Shown: piece after piece, positions 6,754 to 12,996 of the stretch
Position numbering within the stretch: position 1 is the stretch's first letter
How the letters are laid out: the number at the start of each line of letters is the position of its first letter
Assembly: GCA_035289745.1 (NCBI GenBank)
Contig: DATDWF010000076.1
Location: 1 to 13,569, forward strand
Source: JAUYQE01 sp035289745
GTDB lineage: Archaea > Nanobdellota > Nanobdellia > Woesearchaeales > GW2011-AR9
DNA length: 13,569 nt
Direction: 5' to 3'
Translations under genes and position numbers: made by a program
The notes under the pieces: model-generated
What the model was told of the DNA's origin: nothing
Databases searched by the model: none
Seen by the model: only the letters and a program-made list of their open reading frames with translations

Positions 6754-6773
6754 CTTAAATATACCAGGGTATA
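6754..6773 (+). promoter_or_regulatory. TATA box and overlapping palindromic operator of the RelBE-type module
   Basis: CTTAAATATA (6754-6763) is a TATA-like box 37 bases before the ATG at 6791. It overlaps a perfect inverted repeat, TATACC-AG-GGTATA (6760-6773). A palindrome on the box is what a dimeric antitoxin repressor would need to block TBP binding. Confidence 0.5.
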
Positions 6774-6790
6774 CTCAAGTAAACAATACT

Positions 6791-7039
6791 ATGACCCCCA
6801 CTACAACTCTCAAAATTCATGAGGATACGAAGCTAGAATTAGACCATTTTCGAGAATATCGAAATGAGAGCTATGATGAGGTTATCAAGAAAGTGGTATT
6901 TATAGCCAAAACCTGCAAAACCGAGCCAGAGCTCAGCCAAGAAACCATCCGAGCCATTGAAAAAGCACGGGAAAGAATTAAAAAAGGGAAATTTCTGACC
7001 GAGACAGAAGCACGAAAGAGGCTCGGTCTTCATGTATGA
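6791..7039 (+). CDS. RelB-like antitoxin
   Basis: The protein has 82 residues from the ATG at 6791. A longer frame opens at 6734, but that start precedes the TATA box and is rejected. The N-terminus TTTLKIHEDTKLELDHFREYRNESYDEVIKKV resembles the short beta strand followed by helices (ribbon-helix-helix type) of archaeal antitoxins (TTIKIDEDTKERLDELR and SYDEVI). Residues 45-82 are charged and helical, ending in LTETEARKRLGLHV, likely to wrap the toxin. The stop overlaps the toxin start by 8 bases, as in a coupled pair. It should neutralise the downstream RelE-like protein and, as a complex, repress the promoter. Confidence 0.8.
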   Translation: MTPTTTLKIHEDTKLELDHFREYRNESYDEVIKKVVFIAKTCKTEPELSQETIRAIEKARERIKKGKFLTETEARKRLGLHV

Positions 7040-7289
7040 AGTGATCTTTGATGAGCAAGCAATAGACTTTCTTCAGAAATTGCCCCAAGAGATAAGAGAA
7101 AGGATATTCAAAAAGATCATTGCGACGAAAGAAAGTCCTTTCCACTTCTTCGAGCGGTTAACAGGAAGAACTGATTATAAGCTTCGCGTGGGGGATTACA
7201 GGATTATTGCCGATCTTGATCCGGGGAACAACACCATAAAAATAACGCTTATCGGACATCGAAAGAACATTTACAAAAATTTAGATTAA
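7032..7289 (+). CDS. RelE-like toxin (mRNA interferase)
   Basis: The protein has 85 residues, the normal RelE length. It shows the family pattern: N-terminal strand YEVIFDEQA, helices with FLQKLPQEIRERIFKKI, then the basic core FERLTGRTDYKLRVGDYRIIADLD and the end IGHRKNIYKNLD. Candidate RNA-binding or catalytic residues are K50, R52, R57, R77 and Y81. RelE proteins cleave mRNA in the ribosomal A site; ParE relatives act on gyrase, but R52/R57 and the HRKNIY tail favour RelE. It starts inside the antitoxin gene. mutL begins 78 bases later with its own promoter. Confidence 0.87.
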   Translation: MYEVIFDEQAIDFLQKLPQEIRERIFKKIIATKESPFHFFERLTGRTDYKLRVGDYRIIADLDPGNNTIKITLIGHRKNIYKNLD

Positions 7290-7337
7290 CGGCGAGGTTA
7301 TTCACTGCTTAAACAATATACTCTCACCACAACAGTC

Positions 7338-7345
7338 TTTAAATA
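7338..7345 (+). promoter_or_regulatory. TATA box of mutL
   Basis: TTTAAATA lies exactly 30 bases before the ATG at 7368. mutL is therefore probably transcribed on its own as a leaderless mRNA, not from the toxin-antitoxin promoter. Confidence 0.65.
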
Positions 7346-7367
7346 TCCTTTTCCCACCAATAGCTCC

Positions 7368-9275
7368 ATGGGAAAGATCCAGCTGCTGCCGGAGGAAGTC
7401 ATCAATAAAATCGCTGCCGGCGAAGTGGTAGAACGGCCTGCTTCCATCGTCAAAGAGCTTATCGAGAATTCTCTGGATGCGGGCGCAACAGAAATCACCA
7501 TCGAATTGGAACAGGCCGGGAAAGCGCTGCTTCGTGTTACTGATAATGGTGAAGGCATGGATAAAGAGGATGCCCACAAAGCACTGGAGCGCCATGCGAC
7601 CAGCAAGATCCGCTCGGCAGACGATCTCTTTTCTATCCATACGCTCGGCTTTCGGGGAGAAGCGCTCGCGAGCATCGCTGCCGTTTCCCTACTCTCGCTC
7701 ACGACCCAGCAGGAAGACAAGATAGAAGGATATTGTATTGCGGCCATCGGCGGGCAGAACATCAGCAAGGATAGTGTAGCAGCGGAGCAAGGCACCATCA
7801 TTGAGGTAAAAGACCTCTTTTTCAATACGCCGGCGAGAAAGAAATTCCTGAAGAGCGATGCAGTAGAATTGCGGCACGGTGTTGATGTGATCCTGCGCTA
7901 TGCACTCAGCAATCCCCTGACCGGGTTCCGGCTGCTGCATGAAGGGGAAGAATTGCTCCATGCACCGCCGGTCGGCGAAGTCCGGGAAAGAATTGCCTCT
8001 TTATTTGGCGCAGAGCTGGCCAGAGACTGCCTGCCCGTCATTGCTGAAGAAGCAGGGATCTGCATCAAAGGGTATATTGCCAAGCCCCAGCAGGCCAGGA
8101 AAGACAAGAGCAAGCAGATGCTGTTTGTCAACAAGCGCTGGGTGCGGAACGAGTACGTCACGAAAGCCGTCGCCGATGCGTACCATTCGCTTCTGCCCGT
8201 ACACCAGCATCCCGTGTTCTTTCTGGCGCTCGAGTTGGATCCTCAGACCATCGACGTAAATATCCATCCGCAAAAGACGGAAGTGAAAATTGAGCAGGCA
8301 GAACGGGTCTGCCAGGCCGTGCATCAGGCCGTTCGCCAGACGCTGGAAAAGCATAATCTTGTCCCGTCCATGACCATTGCCAGCGAGGAGGTAGATTTTT
8401 CTGCCGGAAAAAAACAGGAAATTGCATACCAAAAAGAAGCACAGCACCAAAAACAAAGAAAGGTGACGGGCGTTGCAAAATATGTGCTGGAACCCAGCCA
8501 GCAGACGGTGCTGCAGGTAAAAGATGCACAGAGAGAGGACAGTTATGGAACAGAGGCCACTGTTCCGGAAAAAAATAAAGAAGAACTCAAGCTGAGGCTT
8601 TCCATCCCCATAACACCTGCGAAAAGCAATGCAGCAGAAGAAGAAAAAAAGCATAAAGAAACACAGCAAGAGCCAGAGAAACGCTCATCTCCATACAGAA
8701 AACTGCCGCCGCTGAAATTGCTCGGCCAAGCGCACAGGACATTCTTTGTCGCGGAAACGCACGGTGGCATCGTCTTCATCGATCAGCATGTCGTGCAAGA
8801 GCGCATCTTGTACGAGCGCTTCATGGAACAATATATGAACAAAGCGGTGGCGATGCAGCAGCTGCTGCAGGGAGAAGTGCTGGACGTTTCTCCAGCAGAA
8901 AGCCTGCTGATGCAGGAAAAGCGGGAAGAGCTGGAACAGCTGGGCTTCGCACTGGAGCCTTTTGGCAAGAGAAGCTATGTGCTAAAGACCATTCCCACTA
9001 TCTTTGGAAAAGTGCAGCCCAAAGAGTTGCTGCACGATGTTCTGGCGACGCTGGAAGAACAGCAGAACTCCCTGGAACAGGCGCAAGAAGCCATCATCAC
9101 CCGCATGGCCTGCCGGGCTTCCGTCAAAGCAGGAGATGAAGTCAGCATTCCGCAGATGGAAAAGCTGCTGGCAGAATTGGAGCAATGCATCTTGCCGTAC
9201 ACCTGCCCGCACGGAAGAGCCATCATCATCAAGCTGCCTGTCGAAGAGCTGGAAAAGAAGTTTAAGAGGAGGTGA
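7368..9275 (+). CDS. mutL: DNA mismatch repair protein MutL, endonuclease type
   Basis: MutL couples MutS to strand removal. The protein has 635 residues, typical of the family. The GHKL ATPase is complete: KELIENSLDAGA with E30 and N34, DNGEGM (59-64) and GFRGEAL (94-100). Residues of about 335-445 form a charged, low-complexity linker. The C-terminal domain carries DQHVVQERILYE (472-483), the DQHA-x2-E-x4-E endonuclease motif with Val for Ala; ACRA around C582; and CPHGR (613-617), the metal-site motifs. It should nick DNA itself, consistent with no MutH in view. The gene ends in AGGAGGTGA, which doubles as a strong ribosome-binding site for a start at 9282. As for mutS, the family is bacterial in origin. 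Confidence 0.96.
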   Translation: MGKIQLLPEEVINKIAAGEVVERPASIVKELIENSLDAGATEITIELEQAGKALLRVTDNGEGMDKEDAHKALERHATSKIRSADDLFSIHTLGFRGEALASIAAVSLLSLTTQQEDKIEGYCIAAIGGQNISKDSVAAEQGTIIEVKDLFFNTPARKKFLKSDAVELRHGVDVILRYALSNPLTGFRLLHEGEELLHAPPVGEVRERIASLFGAELARDCLPVIAEEAGICIKGYIAKPQQARKDKSKQMLFVNKRWVRNEYVTKAVADAYHSLLPVHQHPVFFLALELDPQTIDVNIHPQKTEVKIEQAERVCQAVHQAVRQTLEKHNLVPSMTIASEEVDFSAGKKQEIAYQKEAQHQKQRKVTGVAKYVLEPSQQTVLQVKDAQREDSYGTEATVPEKNKEELKLRLSIPITPAKSNAAEEEKKHKETQQEPEKRSSPYRKLPPLKLLGQAHRTFFVAETHGGIVFIDQHVVQERILYERFMEQYMNKAVAMQQLLQGEVLDVSPAESLLMQEKREELEQLGFALEPFGKRSYVLKTIPTIFGKVQPKELLHDVLATLEEQQNSLEQAQEAIITRMACRASVKAGDEVSIPQMEKLLAELEQCILPYTCPHGRAIIIKLPVEELEKKFKRR

Positions 9276-9304
9276 GAAGAGATGAGCGAAAAGATAAAAT
9301 ACCT
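9267..9304 (+). pseudogene. possible 5' remnant of a gene once downstream of mutL
   Basis: A full Shine-Dalgarno match, AGGAGGTGA (9267-9275), overlaps the mutL stop and is followed after 6 bases by ATG at 9282. The frame begins MSEKIKYLYFLKSL and stops at 9410, but from 9305 it is antisense to the minus-strand gene. It looks like the coupled start of a mutL-operon gene whose body is gone. Chance cannot be excluded, because Arg/Lys-rich gene ends are purine-rich. Confidence 0.35.
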
Positions 9305-9724
9305 CTACTTTTTAAAAAGTTTGGCTGCACGCTTTCTCTCAGCGTCATCAAGAATAATTCCATTTATTCCAACATACACATTGAACACATCCCCATTGAG
9401 AGACTCATAATACTGTTCACCATACGGATTTTCTTTAGGCATGGTAGCCTGAATACAATAGATTGCCCCTTCTGGAGCAAGAGCATCTCGCTGATGATCA
9501 ACTAATTCTATGAAAATACTAGGAGATCGAGGGGAGTCGATATATACGCTTCCACGCCGACTCGAAACTACTGTGGCTTCCAACGAGCCGTCGTACATCC
9601 TTGCTTTGGCGCTCTGATTTGCCGTCGCCGTAGCAACTGAAGTGTCTTTTAAATCTACACCAAGTTGCTCTGCAAGCTGAGCAACAAGCGCTACCCTTTC
9701 TGGATTTTTAGTTTTCTTTTCCAT
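9305..9724 (-). CDS. hypothetical protein, 139 residues
   Basis: No family is recognised. A start at 9745 would fall inside the promoter; ATG 9724 (MEKKTKNPERV) sits 29 bases from TTTATATA and is preferred. Residues 1-35 are polar and partly helical (ERVALVAQLAEQLGVDLKD); residues 45-120 alternate strands and turns (EATVVSSRRGSVYIDS, SIFIELVDHQRDALAPEGAIYCIQA, GDVFNVYVGINGIIL), suggesting a compact beta-rich domain; the end is basic (AERKRAAKLFKK). There is no signal peptide or membrane segment. It lies between two apparent fragments of a plus-strand gene and may have been inserted. Confidence 0.7.
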   Translation of the reverse strand: MEKKTKNPERVALVAQLAEQLGVDLKDTSVATATANQSAKARMYDGSLEATVVSSRRGSVYIDSPRSPSIFIELVDHQRDALAPEGAIYCIQATMPKENPYGEQYYESLNGDVFNVYVGINGIILDDAERKRAAKLFKK

Positions 9725-9745
9725 GACCAAAAAAAATAGCGCCAC

Positions 9746-9753
9746 TATATAAA
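9746..9753 (-). promoter_or_regulatory. TATA box of the 139-residue gene
   Basis: TTTATATA on the minus strand has its first T 29 bases from the ATG at 9724. Upstream of it, GTTACTC is repeated at 9767-9773 and 9778-9784, 11 bases apart, with a further TTACTC at 9806-9811; these may bind a regulator. Confidence 0.6.
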
Positions 9754-9792
9754 CTTTGCGTATCTTGTTACTCGAAAGTTACTCCGAACTAG

Positions 9793-9906
9793 GATTGGGA
9801 GAAAATTACTCAAGATGCAGATTTCCCAGATGAAATCAGAGCCAAAGCCCGCGGGCGCCTGGAAGCCCTTGCGCAGGAATTAGCAGAAAAGCTCTCGTCG
9901 GAGTAG
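9793..9906 (+). pseudogene. possible 3' remnant of a plus-strand gene
   Basis: From 9793 to the TAG at 9904-9906 one frame reads DWEKITQDADFPDEIRAKA then RGRLEALAQELAEKLSSE and a stop: 37 codons of convincing helical, protein-like sequence, higher in GC than its surroundings. A TAG immediately precedes it and there is no start codon in frame, so it reads as the surviving C-terminus of a lost gene. With the coupled start at 9282 it may mark the two ends of one broken gene. Confidence 0.4.
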
Positions 9907-10007
9907 AAAAACTGCTCAAATAGGGTCGATAAGCGGATCAGGGAATTACCAAGTTCTACAATCAATATTTTGACATTCTGTGAAAAACAGCAAAAAGTGG
10001 CGAAATG
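9907..10007. other. intergenic stretch without recognised content
   Basis: About 100 AT-rich bases lie between the remnant and the promoter of the next module. I see no open frame, strong hairpin or repeat in it. Confidence 0.5.
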
Positions 10008-10026
10008 TTTATATAGAGTTATATAA
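10008..10026 (+). promoter_or_regulatory. TATA box and tandem element of the winged-helix/RelE-like module
   Basis: TTTATATA (10008-10015) is followed by a second TTATATA ten bases on (10009-10015 and 10019-10025). The ATG at 10060 lies 52 bases from the first box, leaving a leader of about 20 bases that ends in GGTGAG (10051-10056), a ribosome-binding site well placed for that start. Confidence 0.5.
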
Positions 10027-10059
10027 TTATTGGTACAAATTGATATAATCGGTGAGATC

Positions 10060-10317
10060 ATGCCAGAAATAATCCACTACCCAAACCTGAAAACTATGCT
10101 TATGGTAGAAAAAGTACTAAAAGACGCAGAAACAACCCTTACCAGAGAGAAGATCAAAGAACGGCTGCCCACACAAGTTATGCACCAAACGTTGAATGTC
10201 ATTTTAGACTACATGGAGCAACGAGGATTAATCCTTGATGGGCACAAAGGAGTTCTTTGGACGCATAACGACAGCCCCCAGCTCCGGGAAGCTATCAGCC
10301 GTGGAACAGAAATATGA
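10060..10317 (+). CDS. winged-helix-like antitoxin candidate
   Basis: The protein has 85 residues from the ATG at 10060, chosen for GGTGAG just upstream; a TTG at 10030 would lie only 22 bases from the TATA box. Residues 10-68 read as a winged helix: helix LKTMLMVEKVLKDA, TLTREKIKERLPTQVMHQTLNVILDYMEQRGLILDG, then a wing-like KGVLWTHN. The remaining residues (SPQLREAISRGTEI) form a short tail that could contact the toxin. It overlaps the next start by 4 bases (ATGA, 10314-10317). It is inferred to be the antitoxin and autorepressor of the downstream RelE-like protein. Whether the pair is already catalogued I cannot tell. Confidence 0.65.
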   Translation: MPEIIHYPNLKTMLMVEKVLKDAETTLTREKIKERLPTQVMHQTLNVILDYMEQRGLILDGHKGVLWTHNDSPQLREAISRGTEI

Positions 10318-10694
10318 CGTTCAAAGGAAAAGAGGTGCGGGTAGTCCTGTCAGCAGCCGCTACCGAAGAATATAACGAGTTAAACCGAATTGTTGGTGAT
10401 GAATTACGACGAGGAGTAAGTTCTTCAGTTCATCAATCCATTTTCAGATCGATAGAACGAGTAAAAGACTGGCTAAAAGATAATCCTTTTGTTGGTGACC
10501 AAGTGAAGAAAGGACAAATCCCTAACTGTTATGTCCAAAAATATGGTGTTACAAATCTTTGGAGAATCGAGCTATCAGACTATTGGCGGCTTATCTACAC
10601 CATCCAATCAAATGAGGTAGAGGTCATCGACTTTGTACTGGATATTATTGACCATAAAGAGTATGACAAGAAATTTGGCTATAAAAAGAAATAG
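10314..10694 (+). CDS. RelE-like toxin of the type II superfamily
   Basis: The protein has 126 residues, longer than a minimal RelE. The second half shows the RelE/HigB-type fold: VKKGQIP, YVQKYGVTNLWRIELSDYWRLIYTI with paired WR motifs (W83-R84, W91-R92), then EVEVIDFVLDIIDHKEYDKKFGY, where H114 and Y117 occupy the place of the terminal catalytic segment. Residues 15-60 are an enlarged helical hairpin. It is probably a ribosome-dependent or free mRNA interferase. It is coupled to the winged-helix gene by ATGA. thrS converges on it 25 bases downstream. Confidence 0.78.
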   Translation: MTFKGKEVRVVLSAAATEEYNELNRIVGDELRRGVSSSVHQSIFRSIERVKDWLKDNPFVGDQVKKGQIPNCYVQKYGVTNLWRIELSDYWRLIYTIQSNEVEVIDFVLDIIDHKEYDKKFGYKKK

Positions 10695-10718
10695 TGACTA
10701 ACGGGGTCTTCCTTCTTT

Positions 10719-12491
10719 TCATGACGCCGCTCTCATTTCCCTCTCTTCCAACAGCCCCTGCACAAACTTCTCCATCGGCACGTCAAATGTCACTTTTCCA
10801 TCCCGAGAACGGACCGCCAATTTCTTCTTCTCCACTTCTTTGTCGCCGATAGTAACGATATAGTTTGCTTTCAGCAGCTGCGCTTCCCGGACTTTCTTGC
10901 CCACGGTTTCCGGGTTATCGTCCAGCTCCACCCGCAGCCCCTGTTCCTGCAAAGTTGCTGTGACTTCTCGAGCAAAAGCATTCGCCCTATCGGTCACCGT
11001 AATAACTTTCACCTGCACCGGGCTCAGCCAGAGAGGCAGATTGCCCTGCGTCTTCTCCAGCAGATATGCCATGGTCCGCTCCAAGCAACCCACGGACGAG
11101 CGATGAATGACAAAGGGCCGTTTTTTCTCGTTCTTCTCGTCAATGTACGATAAATCAAAGCGCTCCGGCAGGGCAAAGTCAATCTGCACCGTGAGCAGCG
11201 TGTCTTCTTTGCCAAAGACATTCTCATATTGGATATCCAGTTTCGGCCCGTAGAACGCCGCTTCATTTTCGGCCTCGATATACTGCAATTTTAGGCCATC
11301 TAAGATGCGCTTCATGGTCTTCTGCGTGCTTTCCCAGGCAGCCGGATTGTCAATATATTTCTCTTTGTTTTTCGAATCCCCTTTGGAAAAGCGGTACCAG
11401 AGGCCCTCCATCTGCAGCGTTTTTTTCACGTACTGAATCAAGTCAACCACTTTTCGGAACTCTTCTTCAATCTGGTCGGCACGGCAGATGACATGCGCAT
11501 CTGCCAAAGTGAACTGCCGGACTCGCGTCAAGCCCATGAGCTCCCCCGATTTCTCGTTGCGGAACATCGTGGAAATCTCCGCGAGTTTTATCGGCAGCTC
11601 TTTATAGCTGTGCGTCCTGCTCTTGTAAATCACGAACTGGAACGGGCAAGTCATCGGCCGGAGCGCAAAAGTTTCTTCGCCGACAGTAAACGTAAACATA
11701 TTGTCTTTATAATGCTGCCAATGGCCGGAGATTTTATACAAATCGCTTTTGGCAAAGAACGGCGTGTACGTGAACTGATAGCCGCGCTTTATTTCTTCAT
11801 CGACGATAAAGCGCTCCAGCTCTCGCCGGATGACTGCCCCTTTGGGGGTGAGCAAAGGCAAGCCGCTGCCCACGATTTCATTCACAAAATAGAGGTCTAA
11901 TTCCCTGCCCAGCTCCACATTGCTTTTCAGCCCGCTTTTTCCCCGCTCCGTAGCCATGTGGATTTTGCCCATCTTCTTGAGCAAAGCTTCATGATCAACT
12001 TTCTCTTCGGCTTCTGCGGCCGCACTTTCTTTCTTTGCTTTTGTTGGCTCTGGTCCTTTCTTTCCATCGCCCGTAACCGTAAAAGAGCGGCTCAGCTCGG
12101 AAAGCGGATGCCCTTTGCAGGAAAGCGTAAAGCTCTTGTACCAGCCAAATGGCGCCCGGGTGACTTTAAATTTCTTGCCAACTAAGAGCGCTTCTGCTTC
12201 TTTCAAGGCCTGCTCGGCTTTCTGGGGCTTTGCAAGATCAGCACTCAGATGCGCATAGGGATAGAGAACAATATTTTTGGCGCTCACTTGCTGGGCTACA
12301 TTCTGGATCTCCTGCACATAGCGCTCCACGGTTCCCGAAAGATTCTTTTCATCCGCTTTTTCGACTGCGGTAAAAACGACGAGGCATTCTTCTACCCGCA
12401 TCGGCTCTTTCGGCGCTGCTTCGGCTTCTTTCAGTGCTTTCTTTTTGGCGGCAAATTCGATAAAATCGGCATGGATGGTCAGGATTTTCAC
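10719..12491 (-). CDS. thrS: threonyl-tRNA synthetase, archaeal type
   Basis: Charges tRNA-Thr with threonine in the cytoplasm. The protein has 590 residues. Residues 1-140 are the archaeal editing domain (related to D-aminoacyl-tRNA deacylase), ending in APFGWYKSFTLSCKGHPL (113-130), which removes mischarged serine. A charged linker follows (about 140-170). The class II core shows motif 1 near PLLTPKGAVIRRELE, motif 2 FRNEKSGELMGLTRVRQF (310-327), zinc ligands C282, H333 and H463, and motif 3 GCLERTMAYLLE (469-480). The anticodon-binding domain covers roughly 490-585. Translation starts at GTG, 31 bases from TTTTTAAA; no upstream ATG fits. It is transcribed divergently from the 122-residue gene. 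Confidence 0.97.
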   Translation of the reverse strand: MKILTIHADFIEFAAKKKALKEAEAAPKEPMRVEECLVVFTAVEKADEKNLSGTVERYVQEIQNVAQQVSAKNIVLYPYAHLSADLAKPQKAEQALKEAEALLVGKKFKVTRAPFGWYKSFTLSCKGHPLSELSRSFTVTGDGKKGPEPTKAKKESAAAEAEEKVDHEALLKKMGKIHMATERGKSGLKSNVELGRELDLYFVNEIVGSGLPLLTPKGAVIRRELERFIVDEEIKRGYQFTYTPFFAKSDLYKISGHWQHYKDNMFTFTVGEETFALRPMTCPFQFVIYKSRTHSYKELPIKLAEISTMFRNEKSGELMGLTRVRQFTLADAHVICRADQIEEEFRKVVDLIQYVKKTLQMEGLWYRFSKGDSKNKEKYIDNPAAWESTQKTMKRILDGLKLQYIEAENEAAFYGPKLDIQYENVFGKEDTLLTVQIDFALPERFDLSYIDEKNEKKRPFVIHRSSVGCLERTMAYLLEKTQGNLPLWLSPVQVKVITVTDRANAFAREVTATLQEQGLRVELDDNPETVGKKVREAQLLKANYIVTIGDKEVEKKKLAVRSRDGKVTFDVPMEKFVQGLLEEREMRAAS

Positions 12492-12514
12492 AAGTTCTGG
12501 GAAGCATGCTGCCC

Positions 12515-12522
12515 TTTAAAAA
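12515..12522 (-). promoter_or_regulatory. TATA box of thrS
   Basis: TTTTTAAA on the minus strand has its first T 31 bases from the GTG start at 12491. It lies back to back with the promoter of the next plus-strand gene. Confidence 0.55.
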
Positions 12523-12537
12523 TCTTAGGTAAATGTT

Positions 12538-12545
12538 TTTAAATA
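12538..12545 (+). promoter_or_regulatory. TATA box of the 122-residue gene
   Basis: TTTAAATA lies 29 bases before the ATG at 12567. With the thrS box it forms a 75-base divergent promoter region. Confidence 0.6.
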
Positions 12546-12566
12546 CGCTTCAGTTTTTCCAGCACC

Positions 12567-12935
12567 ATGCATGATTTAATAAAATCCGGGAACTGGGAAG
12601 TAGAAACTATCAGGGATGACTCTGATACTGATCCTCAAACGACTATAGAAGAACGCCTCAGGGGCTGTAGTTTTATGGAGCTGACCAGGGAAAATAAAAG
12701 ATATATTGCGACTCTCCGTGTCGAAGAAAAGGAACATGATGCGTTTTTTCAAGTCGAAGCAGATGTTCTTCTCAACCGGGGAGATGCTTTTGAATATACC
12801 GGTCAACAGCTTCATTACTTTCGCAGACTGCTTATAGAGGGAGAAAGCGCTCGAGGGGAGGCAGCAAAAGCCGCCAAGAAATACCAAGATGAAATTGATG
12901 AAATCTTCAGAAAAACAGAGAGAAGCCCTTCATAG
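12567..12935 (+). CDS. hypothetical protein, 122 residues
   Basis: No family is recognised. It is a soluble, strongly charged protein. The first 35 residues are acidic (IRDDSDTDPQTTIEERL); residues 35-90 look like a small beta sheet with a helix (RYIATLRVEEKEHDAFFQVEADVLL, GDAFEYTGQQLHYFRRLLIE); residues 93-122 form a long amphipathic helix (ARGEAAKAAKKYQDEIDEIF). The promoter 29 bases upstream and the complete frame make it a likely real gene. It is divergent from thrS; nothing links it to translation beyond that position. Confidence 0.65.
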   Translation: MHDLIKSGNWEVETIRDDSDTDPQTTIEERLRGCSFMELTRENKRYIATLRVEEKEHDAFFQVEADVLLNRGDAFEYTGQQLHYFRRLLIEGESARGEAAKAAKKYQDEIDEIFRKTERSPS

Positions 12936-12967
12936 CTAGCCGTTCCTTTCTCTATCAAACAAAACCT

Positions 12968-12975
12968 TCTTATAG
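12968..12975 (+). promoter_or_regulatory. probable TATA box of the deacetylase gene
   Basis: TCTTATAG, a weaker box, lies 29 bases before the ATG at 12997, the spacing seen for the other leaderless genes here. Confidence 0.4.
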
Positions 12976-12996
12976 ACATATTCTCTTTCCATTCCC

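Noticed and set aside
6734..6790. Longer start for the RelB-like antitoxin
   Set aside because: The TATA box and palindrome lie within this segment, so it is not transcribed from that promoter.
8001..8669. Long minus-strand frame inside mutL
   Set aside because: It is a shadow of the mutL coding frame, rich in Phe and Leu, with no promoter.
9276..9304. Target-site duplication around the 139-residue gene
   Set aside because: Comparing the left and right edges gave only CGAAAAG against CGAAAG, too short to count as an insertion footprint.
9725..9745. Longer start for the 139-residue gene
   Set aside because: It would begin 8 bases from the first T of the TATA box, upstream of any likely transcription start.
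10030..10059. TTG start for the winged-helix gene
   Set aside because: It is only 22 bases from the TATA box, whereas ATG 10060 has a well-spaced GGTGAG.
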